Assembly: GCA_052400685.1 (NCBI GenBank)
Contig: JBQTGJ010000002.1
DNA length: 64,000 bases
Strand: one strand, 5' to 3'
From: CAZHHH01 sp052400685
GTDB taxonomy: Bacteria; Bacteroidota; Bacteroidia; Bacteroidales; Marinilabiliaceae
This document shows positions 47,101 through 54,002 of the stretch, one piece after another. Below the pieces are notes generated by a model, which was not told the DNA's origin, did no database searches, and worked only from the letters and a program-made list of their open reading frames with translations. Both the position numbers and the translations under genes were made by a program. Numbering within the stretch: position 1 is the stretch's first letter; every line of letters starts with the position of its first letter.

Positions 47101-47337
47101 CTGATTGAAGATTTTGAATCTCCTCGTCGTACTGACGGCCGTATTCCTTCAGGCGAGAAACGCGCCGTACAGCGCCATACTAATGATGTTAAGAAACGTG
47201 ATCTAACAGCTGTGGATGTCGATTTTAAACAAATGGGCGTGGGCGGTGATGACAGTTGGGGCGCCTGGACACATAATGAGTACCGTTTAACAGATAAGTC
47301 CTATAGCTATGGCTTTGTTATATCTCCTGTGAACTAG
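44194..47337 (+). CDS. lacZ: GH2 beta-galactosidase lipoprotein (LacZ type)
   Basis: The 1047-aa protein has a lipoprotein signal (LALYSC, C17), so it is periplasmic or surface-anchored, unlike E. coli LacZ. The GH2 domain order is complete: sugar-binding jelly roll (about 60-230), Ig-like domain, TIM barrel, another Ig-like domain and the large C-terminal beta-sandwich (about 760-1047). Acid/base E474 (SLGNEAGN) and nucleophile E537 (QCEYAHAMGNS) are present, the latter at the E. coli number. It hydrolyses terminal beta-galactosides. No SusC/SusD pair or regulator is adjacent. Codon use is more G/T-rich than genes left of 44 kb. Confidence 0.95.
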   Translation: MMQKLFGLIIGLALYSCTNYNDYADVPFDEKVPADWENPAVNEINRESPRAWFVPFASEEEVDANDIWASSLVQSLNGEWLFKYSDNPSSRPFYFFKDDYDTRKWSVIKVPSNFELEGYTYPIYTNSQYPFAKTPPSIQDNYNPVGSYKRSFTIPDNWSGKDIYLHFGAVSSAMYVWVNGLQVGYSEDSKTPAEFNITKYLKPGNNTLAVEVYKWSDGSYLEDQDFWRLGGITRDVFLMAREQMHIRDFRVEAGLDDDYTTGKFELSIDVAGTAQGSIEASLKNGDVLLDQFSGQIKDGKFNFTATYEQVKRWTAETPNLYELLIALKNADDTVLEVIRQDVGFRRIEIKGNTLLVNGQYIYLKGVNLHEHHDITGHVVDEATMLKDIKTMKAHNINAVRTSHYPQPERWYELCNRYGLYLIDEANIESHGMGYGAQSLAKDSTWKASHLFRTRNMFARDKNQPSVIIWSLGNEAGNGINFDATYDYLKSVELSRPVQYEQAHGGRNTDINAPMYARINYLVQYAEKDPRKPLIQCEYAHAMGNSVGNLQDYWDVIESYEVLQGGFIWDWVDQGLLTKDSAGVKYWAYGGDFGPDTVPSDGNFCINGLVNPDRGVKPALLEVKKVYQYIKFRPVDLSKGIITIENKYGFINTNKFDFSWVIKGDGEKVQSGSFDNIALAPDQKANAKVDMNFEVQPGVEYYLTVTAALKKNDGLLAAGTVLAAEQFKLPIDIPGSSKTEVLSPLTHQTNGDTLIISGQNFTVTFDLVKGVMTGFAADGIEMLQSGPEPSLWRAPTDNDFGNDMPVRSRMWRKAGENRKVTATGVNQLSEGEIQVVLTFDLLNNDGAKIASYTSQYLVKGNKNVEVENTFVMTQPGLPEIPRMGMTLIMPSQFDQMTWFGRGPQESYQDRKTGAFVDLYSGSVADQYWPYIRPQENGNKTDVRWMSITNSEGKGLKFTGNQLLEVSAHHNLIEDFESPRRTDGRIPSGEKRAVQRHTNDVKKRDLTAVDVDFKQMGVGGDDSWGAWTHNEYRLTDKSYSYGFVISPVN

Positions 47338-47378
47338 CGTCTACCTACTCCTGTGGCACATAAACAAGCCTCTTTTTT

Positions 47379-47472
47379 GAGGCTTGTGAAGCTTAAAAAT
47401 GTGAACTTACTTATGTAAATGACCATTTTGATGGCAAGCATAACACAGAAGTTGAACTTTAGAGACAGACTC
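47379..47472 (-). repeat. Dispersed repeat family, copy i
   Basis: GAGGCTTGTGAAGCTTAAAA, then TAAATGACCATTTTGATGGC, AAGCATAACACAGAAGTTG and the end GACAGACTC. Its left part also forms a perfect 8-bp hairpin with the preceding CAAGCCTC (47365-47386), loop TTTTTT. Lies 40 nt after the beta-galactosidase stop. Confidence 0.8.
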
Positions 47473-47532
47473 GTACTAATTGTAAGGATGACTGAATTCT
47501 TATCTTTTATATGATGTCACTTGTTTATTGAT

Positions 47533-47540
47533 TATATTTG
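47533..47540 (+). promoter_or_regulatory. -7 element just upstream of a hairpin
   Basis: TATATTTG, exact TAnnTTTG; a transcript from here would begin within a few bases of the hairpin at 47550. Confidence 0.35.
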
Positions 47541-47549
47541 TAAATGTAT

Positions 47550-47584
47550 AGAGTCTGTTGTTATTCAACAGACTCTAATTTTTA
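47550..47584 (+). terminator. Hairpin-T-tract, distal terminator or tiny transcript
   Basis: AGAGTCTGTTG and CAACAGACTCT form a perfect 11-bp stem with a 6-nt loop, followed by AATTTTT. It is 212 nt downstream of the beta-galactosidase stop and 140 nt before the next gene. Its GAGTCTGT resembles the ends of the dispersed repeat. Confidence 0.5.
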
Positions 47585-47678
47585 ACAGAGTCTGTTATTT
47601 GACGATCAATTTTGGTCGTTTTAGAATGTTTTTTTACAGGTACAATCCTGTTAGTTTTAACCTTCTGACATCCATTGT

Positions 47679-47686
47679 TACCTTTG
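47679..47686 (+). promoter_or_regulatory. -7 element for the DUF5686 gene
   Basis: TACCTTTG, exact TAnnTTTG, 43 nt before the ATG. Confidence 0.55.
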
Positions 47687-47729
47687 CTTTTTCCTAATAC
47701 CATATTATGCTGGTAATAACCCAAAAAAA

Positions 47730-50213
47730 ATGTATAACCGCTTTTTGTTATTTTTCAGCTCTTTCTTACTGACAGTGCAATCATTTGCCCAAACAACCGT
47801 GGCTACCGGCGTCGTTTTTGATGCGGAAACGCATGAGGCTTTGCCTTATGTAAGTGTCACCTTTAACAAGACAACCGTTGGCGTGATGACCGATACTGTA
47901 GGTCGCTTTCGAATAGAAATTAAACAACCGATAGATTCTCTTAAAATATCGACCGTAGGATATGAGCCAAAGACACTTCCTCTTCAAAATGGGGTAGTCA
48001 ACAGTTTTAATATCGCCTTAAAACCGATTGTTTTTGCCCTGAATGAAATACAGGTAAAACCCGATGAAGGTCCGGTACGAAGTCTTATGCGTAATTTTGT
48101 GACTCACAAAAACCGGAACAATCCTGATAACATTAAAAATTATGCCTTTCGCCGATATAACCGTTGGAACTATCAGATTAACAATGTAGGCGACCAAATG
48201 CAGTCCTGGCGCTTATTCGATAAGGCTCAGGATGCATTTCAATATGATGAGAACGGAAGGCGGTTTCTTCCTGTTTATTTCTCCGAGCAAATTGTTTACA
48301 ATGAAATCCAAAACAACCCGCCACGACGTAAATCGACCATTGAAGCAGATATTACCAATGGACTGGGAATGCTGCAGGATACTGAAATAGCAGGTTTTAC
48401 TTCCGGTCTCGATAATGGTATTAATTTTTATAATAACACCATTCAAATACTGGGACATAGTTTTATAAGCCCGGCGGCCGACAATGGCTGGTTTTTCTAC
48501 AACTATTATCTGCTTGACTCAGTGGTTACCGATGCCGGAAAAACATTCACCGTTCGGTTTACGCCACGTAGAATCGGTGACAATACTTTTACCGGTCAAA
48601 TGTCGGTCGAAGACAACTATTTTTCCTTGGTCAATGTAGAGGCGGAACTCACCAATAATAATCATTTGAATTTTATAAAAGGGTTAAAATTATCTTCGGA
48701 TTACCGGTTAGTAAATGACTCCATTCCTTTTTTTTCAAAATCAGAGGTGACTTCTATTATTGATTATATGCCGGTTGAATTACAGAAAAACAATCGACGT
48801 GTGGAGTTACAGGCGGTTAATAGCATGATTTTTTCAGATGTGGAAGTGGATAGGAAAGAGGAGGTTGTACTCAGCCATCCGCGATTGACGTATGAAAGTG
48901 TGAAAGAACGTCAGTACAACAAACGTGATTCAACCTATTGGTTATCGGCCCGTCCGGCGGGTGTACATGAAGATAACGTTGTATTTAGCGCTTCCATAAA
49001 AAAGGTGAATAATTTGCCGGTCATTAAAATACTGGATAATGTGGCCCAGATGACAATCAGTGGCTATTATGATTTGGGTCAATGGGAATTAGGACCTTAT
49101 GATTATTTGTTTAATCTGAACGAGGTGGAAGGAAAACATCTTTTCATAGGTGGGCGCACCAGTTCTGAACTTTCTGAATATTTTAGTCTGTGGGGCGGTG
49201 TTGGTTACGGTACCCGTAACGAGCAGTGGCTCGGACGTCTGGGAGGCGGCTATATGTTACCGACACCCCGACGGAACCTGATTAAATTAGAGTACTCGGA
49301 TGACATTGTTTTGATAGGTGAGAATGAAAAGATTCTTATGCTGTATGAAAACAAACAACACACATCCGAAAGCAATCTGGTTTCATCCATATTTAAACGC
49401 GACAAGCTGGATGAGCTGATGCATAGGCGTCGTATTCTGGGAACTTTAGAAAAAGAAATCCGCACAGGCTTCACAATCAAATCGACCGCCTCATACACCA
49501 CGATGTATTCGCCTGAGTTTTATCCTTTCACCACCAGTGGTGTTGAGGTACCTTCATTTGATGTATCTGAATTAAATTTCAACTTCAGGTGGTCGTGGAA
49601 AGAGAAGTTTTTGGATTATGGTTATCGTCGCATGTACATGTCAACGCCTTATCCAATCATCAATTTGTCATTGGCCGGGGGAATGGCCAATATAGATGGA
49701 GAACAGCCCTATGGACGCATCCATGCCAGCTTGAAACACTTTTTTTATATGGGGCAGATGCGTATGGATTATGCCTTTGAAGGTGGCTGGATTGTTGGCT
49801 CAGTGCCCTTCCCATTGCTTGACATTCCAAGGGCAAACGAAACATATGGATTCCAGAGCTATAATTTCAATATGATGAATAACCTGGAATTTGTACACGA
49901 CCGTTATCTGCATACGTTTGTTGAATACCGTTTAAATGGATTTGTGTTTAAACGTTTGCCCTTGATAAAACATCTGGGATTACGTGAAGTTTTAAGCGTT
50001 AAAGCAATGGTGGGCCAAGTCTCAGACAGACATAAAGAATTACTCGATTTTCCTGTGTCCATATCACCCTACAATAGTGATCCCTACTCGGAAGTTGGCG
50101 TTGGCGTGGAGAATATTCTTCGTTTTTTTCGGATCGATGCCGTCTGGCGTTTGTCTCAATCAGAAATGGGGCCCCGTTTTGGCCTTCGTGGACGCATGGA
50201 AATAAGAATTTAA
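47730..50213 (+). CDS. DUF5686 outer-membrane protein with carboxypeptidase-regulatory-like domain
   Basis: The 827-aa protein has a signal peptide (SSFLLTVQSFAQ, 1-21) and an N-terminal carboxypeptidase-like regulatory domain (about 24-95, VATGVVFDAETHEALPYVSV). A long DUF5686 region follows, whose second half has the alternating pattern of an outer-membrane barrel and ends in RFGLRGRMEIRI. This resembles TonB-receptor-associated proteins of Bacteroidota, but there is no TonB plug domain. Function unknown. Convergent with glnS through a shared terminator. Confidence 0.88.
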   Translation: MYNRFLLFFSSFLLTVQSFAQTTVATGVVFDAETHEALPYVSVTFNKTTVGVMTDTVGRFRIEIKQPIDSLKISTVGYEPKTLPLQNGVVNSFNIALKPIVFALNEIQVKPDEGPVRSLMRNFVTHKNRNNPDNIKNYAFRRYNRWNYQINNVGDQMQSWRLFDKAQDAFQYDENGRRFLPVYFSEQIVYNEIQNNPPRRKSTIEADITNGLGMLQDTEIAGFTSGLDNGINFYNNTIQILGHSFISPAADNGWFFYNYYLLDSVVTDAGKTFTVRFTPRRIGDNTFTGQMSVEDNYFSLVNVEAELTNNNHLNFIKGLKLSSDYRLVNDSIPFFSKSEVTSIIDYMPVELQKNNRRVELQAVNSMIFSDVEVDRKEEVVLSHPRLTYESVKERQYNKRDSTYWLSARPAGVHEDNVVFSASIKKVNNLPVIKILDNVAQMTISGYYDLGQWELGPYDYLFNLNEVEGKHLFIGGRTSSELSEYFSLWGGVGYGTRNEQWLGRLGGGYMLPTPRRNLIKLEYSDDIVLIGENEKILMLYENKQHTSESNLVSSIFKRDKLDELMHRRRILGTLEKEIRTGFTIKSTASYTTMYSPEFYPFTTSGVEVPSFDVSELNFNFRWSWKEKFLDYGYRRMYMSTPYPIINLSLAGGMANIDGEQPYGRIHASLKHFFYMGQMRMDYAFEGGWIVGSVPFPLLDIPRANETYGFQSYNFNMMNNLEFVHDRYLHTFVEYRLNGFVFKRLPLIKHLGLREVLSVKAMVGQVSDRHKELLDFPVSISPYNSDPYSEVGVGVENILRFFRIDAVWRLSQSEMGPRFGLRGRMEIRI

Positions 50214-50250
50214 GATTCCCTGTTCCGCGCCCATAAACCGCAAAAAAACA

Positions 50251-50290
50251 AAAAAACATCCGGCACCAATTAAGGCGTCGGATGTTTTTT
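50251..50290. terminator. Bidirectional terminator between DUF5686 and glnS
   Basis: AAAAAACATCCGGCACC and GGCGTCGGATGTTTTTT form a stem of about 12 bp flanked by A and T runs, so it can work on both strands. It lies 38 nt after one stop and 31 nt after the other. Confidence 0.8.
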
Positions 50291-50320
50291 ATTTCTAAAG
50301 TGGTGTCACCCTTCCCGGAT

Positions 50321-52033
50321 CTATTTATTCTTTCCTTTTTTATTCCAATTGTCTTTTAATCCCACCGTTTTATTAAAAACAATTTTTTCAGCAGTGGAAT
50401 CTTTGTCGACCGAGAAATAGCCGATACGTTGAAACTGAAAACTATCCAACGGTTTTACCCCGGCTAATGAAGGTTCTAGTTTACAGTCGGTTAATGTTTT
50501 CAACGAGTCAGGATTCAGAAATTCTTTAAAATCCACCCCTTTATGCCCATCGGGTTCTTCATCCATAAACAACCGATCGTACAGGCGAACTTCGGCATCA
50601 ATAGCATGTTTGGCAGATACCCAGTGCAAGGTTCCTTTAACTTTTCGGTCACTTTGCGGCATTCCGCTTCGGGTTTCAGGGTCGTATGTACAGACTATTT
50701 CCGTGATATTGCCTTCAGCATCTTTTTTAAAACTCTCACATTTTATTATGTAGGCACTTTTTAGACGAACCTCCCGTCCAGGTCCCAGACGGAAAAATTT
50801 CTTAGGTGGCTCTTCCATAAAATCATTCCGTTCAATATATAATTCACGACTGAACGGGATGGTACGGCTACCCATACTTTCATCCTCCGGGTTATTTATG
50901 GTCTCCAGCATCTCCTCCTGATCTTCTGGATAGTTGGTAATAACCAATTTCACAGGATCGAGAACGGCATTAACGCGTTTGGCCCGCTTATTCAGGTCTT
51001 CGCGTACACAATACTCCAAAAGGGCTAAATCGATAACATTGTCGCGCCGGGCAATACCTACACGGTCGGCAAACATTCTGATTGACTCAGGCGTGTAACC
51101 TCTTCGTCGTAAGCCTGAAACAGTAGGCATTCGCGGGTCATCCCATCCGGAAACAATTCCTTTTTGAACCAGTTCGAGCAGTTTTCGCTTGCTCATTACC
51201 GTATAGTTGAGATTCAAACGTGCAAATTCAATTTGTCGGGGACGTACTTTTACATCTGGTTCGTCTTCAAGAATCTGATCCAAAAACCAGTTGTACAATG
51301 GTCTGTGTACCTCAAATTCCAATGTACAGATAGAATGGGTAATTCCTTCAATAAAATCACTTTGTCCGTGCGTAAAATCGTACATGGGATAAATGCACCA
51401 CTTAGTTCCGGTTCGGTGATGCGGTTTATGCATAATACGATACATGATAGGATCGCGCATTTGCATGTTGGAGGCAGCCATATCAATTTTGGCACGAAGA
51501 ATTTTTTCACCATCCTTGAATTCTCCCTTACGCATCCGTTCAAACAAATCAAGATTTTCTTCCACAGAACGGTTGCGATATGGACTATCCTGTCCGGGCG
51601 TGGTAGGGGTTCCTTTTTGGGCAGCGATCTCTTCTGCTGTCAGCTCACAAACATAAGCTTTCCCCTTTTTTATAAGTTTTACAGCCCATTCGTAAAGCTG
51701 ATCAAAATAATCGGAGGCATATTTGGGCTCATCTTTCCAGTTAAACCCCAGCCATTTAATATCTTCCTGGATCGACTGCACATATTCTGTTTCCTCCTTG
51801 GAGGGATTGGTGTCGTCGAAACGAAGATTACAGGCTGCATTATAGTGTTTAGCAATACCAAAGTTGAGACAGATTGATTTAGCGTGGCCGATGTGCAAAT
51901 AGCCATTGGGCTCGGGTGGAAACCGGGTGAGTATTTTACCTCCGTTTTTTCCTTCTGCCAAATCTTTATCTATCTCCTGATAAATGAAGTTTTTAACTTC
52001 TGCACTTTCTGGTTTAGGTGCGTCGTTATTCAT
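50321..52033 (-). CDS. glnS: Glutaminyl-tRNA synthetase
   Basis: Class I synthetase charging tRNA-Gln directly. The 570-aa protein has the HIGH motif in PEPNGYLHIGHAKS (47-50) and the KMSKS variant VMSKRKL near 279. The beta-barrel anticodon domains fill the C-terminal third (e.g. FFRLGPGREVRLKSAYIIKC). The GlnRS-specific start TRFPPEPNG separates it from gltX, which is also in this window. Transcribed alone from its own promoter. Confidence 0.97.
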   Translation of the reverse strand: MNNDAPKPESAEVKNFIYQEIDKDLAEGKNGGKILTRFPPEPNGYLHIGHAKSICLNFGIAKHYNAACNLRFDDTNPSKEETEYVQSIQEDIKWLGFNWKDEPKYASDYFDQLYEWAVKLIKKGKAYVCELTAEEIAAQKGTPTTPGQDSPYRNRSVEENLDLFERMRKGEFKDGEKILRAKIDMAASNMQMRDPIMYRIMHKPHHRTGTKWCIYPMYDFTHGQSDFIEGITHSICTLEFEVHRPLYNWFLDQILEDEPDVKVRPRQIEFARLNLNYTVMSKRKLLELVQKGIVSGWDDPRMPTVSGLRRRGYTPESIRMFADRVGIARRDNVIDLALLEYCVREDLNKRAKRVNAVLDPVKLVITNYPEDQEEMLETINNPEDESMGSRTIPFSRELYIERNDFMEEPPKKFFRLGPGREVRLKSAYIIKCESFKKDAEGNITEIVCTYDPETRSGMPQSDRKVKGTLHWVSAKHAIDAEVRLYDRLFMDEEPDGHKGVDFKEFLNPDSLKTLTDCKLEPSLAGVKPLDSFQFQRIGYFSVDKDSTAEKIVFNKTVGLKDNWNKKGKNK

Positions 52034-52059
52034 ATCTTTCTGGATTGAAATTCAATTTA

Positions 52060-52067
52060 CAAAAGTA
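52060..52067 (-). promoter_or_regulatory. -7 element for glnS
   Basis: Minus-strand TACTTTTG, exact TAnnTTTG, 26 nt before the ATG. Confidence 0.55.
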
Positions 52068-52413
52068 AAAGAATTTGACGGCATTTGGTGTATTTCCACC
52101 GAAAATGTAACGTACATCAACAGGTATATTCTATTTTTGTAACGATGTTCGAAATCTACGTCACACTCTGTTATTTCAAACCTTTGGCATGTTTTTGTGG
52201 CTTTTTAAAATTAACTTTGTCAAACAAAACGGTCTCAATAGTGATATTGCAGGCCAGATGTTAGGTGTAAAGACGATCAATTGAAACGATATAAATTTCT
52301 AAAACAGGTTGATGTCTGTTTTTAGAAACGTTACAATGCAAAAAGTTTGTTGTTAGTATTAAATGTCGGGGATAAGCTGACATTGTGATCATTAAATAGT
52401 AGAATCAATTTGT
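52068..52413. other. Divergent region glnS/waaA with a hairpin
   Basis: No gene supported. A strong stem-loop sits at 52296-52328 (TTTCTAAAACAG with CTGTTTTTAGAAA, one bulged T), about 85 nt before waaA and without a T-tract. It could be part of the waaA leader. No good -7 element for waaA was found. Confidence 0.5.
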
Positions 52414-53649
52414 ATGCAATTATTTTATAATTTGGGTATTGCTGTTTTTGGCTTAGGAGCTCGCCTATGGGCGTTATTTAGTGAGAGGGCTGCTCTTTTG
52501 GTGAAAGGACGTTCCAGTGTCTGGAAACAACTGAAAGCCATCGATCTGTCGGGACCCGTGATATGGGTGCATTGCGCTTCGTTGGGGGAGTTTGAGCAGG
52601 GACGGCCATTGATTGAAGCAATTCGGGATGCGAAACCTGATTATAAAATTGTACTTTCGTTTTTCTCTCCATCAGGCTACGAGGTGCGTAAAAATTACAA
52701 CAAGGCCGATGCGGTAGTTTATTTACCTGCAGATAGTCGGCGTAATGCCCGTCGTTTTGTCCAATTGATTCATCCCGAAAAAGTTTTCTTCATCAAATAT
52801 GAATATTGGTTCCATTATTTTAAAACACTCAGCGAAGCCGGAATTCCTTTATACAGCGTCTCATCAATTTTTCGTCCCTCGCAGATATTTTTTAAATGGT
52901 ACGGTGGTTGGTTTCGCAGAATCCTTAGCCATGTAACGCAATTTTACGTACAGGACGAGACTTCTTCAAAATTGCTTAATTCGATTGGTATTCACAACCA
53001 TGTTGTGGCGGGCGACACTCGTTTTGACCGTGTGGCCGACATTGCAAAACATGCCGATGAGCTACCCGTGGTGGCTGAATTTTCGCATGGTGCCAGAGTT
53101 CTGGTGGCGGGAAGCAGCTGGCCGCCGGACGAATCCATTTTGGCTGATTATATAAACAGCGCTGCTTCTAATGTGAAATTTATTATTGCGCCCCATGAAG
53201 TGCACGAAGGACATATATCGGAACTGATTCAAAAATTTGAAGTGCCGGTTTGTCGTTATTCTCACCTTAAAGAAACCATTCCGGCCGAAGCGCGTGTTTT
53301 GATTATTGATACCATAGGCGTATTGTCGGCCATCTACCGTTATGGTAGTGTCGCATATATTGGAGGCGGATTTGGAAAAGGAATTCATAATACGTTGGAA
53401 GCAGCAACTTATGGCATTCCTGTTATTTTTGGTCCTAATCACCAAAAATTTAAAGAAGCCATGGATCTTATTGCTGTCGGCGGCGGTTTTAATATCAATA
53501 CACGCGATGATTTCAATATAATCATGTCTGAATTGTGGAACGATGATCCGGCAACATGTTTATTAGAGGCTTCGGGCCGCGCAGCCGGCGACTACGTTCA
53601 AAGTATGTGCGGCGCAACACCTCTGATTATGAATAATCTGTTTCTTTAG
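52414..53649 (+). CDS. waaA: Kdo transferase (GT30)
   Basis: WaaA adds 3-deoxy-D-manno-octulosonic acid to lipid A at the inner membrane. The 411-aa GT-B protein has an N-terminal hydrophobic anchor (1-22). The acceptor-site motif HCASLGEFEQGRPL contains the likely catalytic E59. SFFSPSGYEV and the C-terminal donor-site stretch GGGFGKGIHNTLEAATYGIP with GPNHQKFKEA follow the family. Whether it adds one or two Kdo cannot be told. No other lipid A gene is adjacent. Confidence 0.93.
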   Translation: MQLFYNLGIAVFGLGARLWALFSERAALLVKGRSSVWKQLKAIDLSGPVIWVHCASLGEFEQGRPLIEAIRDAKPDYKIVLSFFSPSGYEVRKNYNKADAVVYLPADSRRNARRFVQLIHPEKVFFIKYEYWFHYFKTLSEAGIPLYSVSSIFRPSQIFFKWYGGWFRRILSHVTQFYVQDETSSKLLNSIGIHNHVVAGDTRFDRVADIAKHADELPVVAEFSHGARVLVAGSSWPPDESILADYINSAASNVKFIIAPHEVHEGHISELIQKFEVPVCRYSHLKETIPAEARVLIIDTIGVLSAIYRYGSVAYIGGGFGKGIHNTLEAATYGIPVIFGPNHQKFKEAMDLIAVGGGFNINTRDDFNIIMSELWNDDPATCLLEASGRAAGDYVQSMCGATPLIMNNLFL

Positions 53650-53709
53650 TTTTTCTCTATAAAAATTTTATCATCGATATTTTTTTCGTTGATATTATTT
53701 ATTTCCATT

Positions 53710-53856
53710 TAGAACCTGTCCCTAAACTAAGTGTTTGAAATATAAAGTTTAAACACAGGTCTGGTGAAGTTTTTGAAAATTAAGGAGTTTGCTTTTTGTA
53801 AATGACTGTTTTTATGGCAAGTATAACGAAGTCGTCGACTTTATAGACAAACACTT
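53710..53856 (-). repeat. Dispersed repeat family, near-complete copy g
   Basis: Begins TAGAACCTGTCCCTAAACT, contains TAAATGACTGTTTTTATGGC and AAGTATAACGAAGTCG, and ends GACTTTATAGACAAACAC. That end is the exact reverse complement of the start of copy e (GTGTTTGTCTATAAAGTC). The middle has diverged. Confidence 0.85.
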
Positions 53857-53858
53857 TT

Positions 53859-53985
53859 TAGTGGCTGTCCATAAAGTCGGGAGTTTGAGCTATAAAGTTC
53901 AAATTCAAGGCTTGCACAGCCCGAAAAATATGGGTTTCCTGTTAATGATCATCCTGAAAGGAAACATAACGAAAAAACATGGCGT
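53859..53985 (-). repeat. Dispersed repeat family, copy h, far end lost near fkp
   Basis: Begins TAGTGGCTGTCCATAAAGTC a few bases after copy g in the same orientation; has AAAGTTCAAATTCAAGGCTTG and GTTAATGATCATCCTG, GGAAACATAACG. It stops about 20 nt before the fkp stop codon. Confidence 0.8.
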
Positions 53986-54002
53986 TTTCTTGCTGACACT
54001 CT

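Noticed and set aside
52189..52284. 31-codon frame whose end resembles a helix-turn-helix tail (NSDIAGQMLGVKTIN)
   Set aside because: Too short, with no upstream domain; could be a remnant but is not distinguishable from chance.
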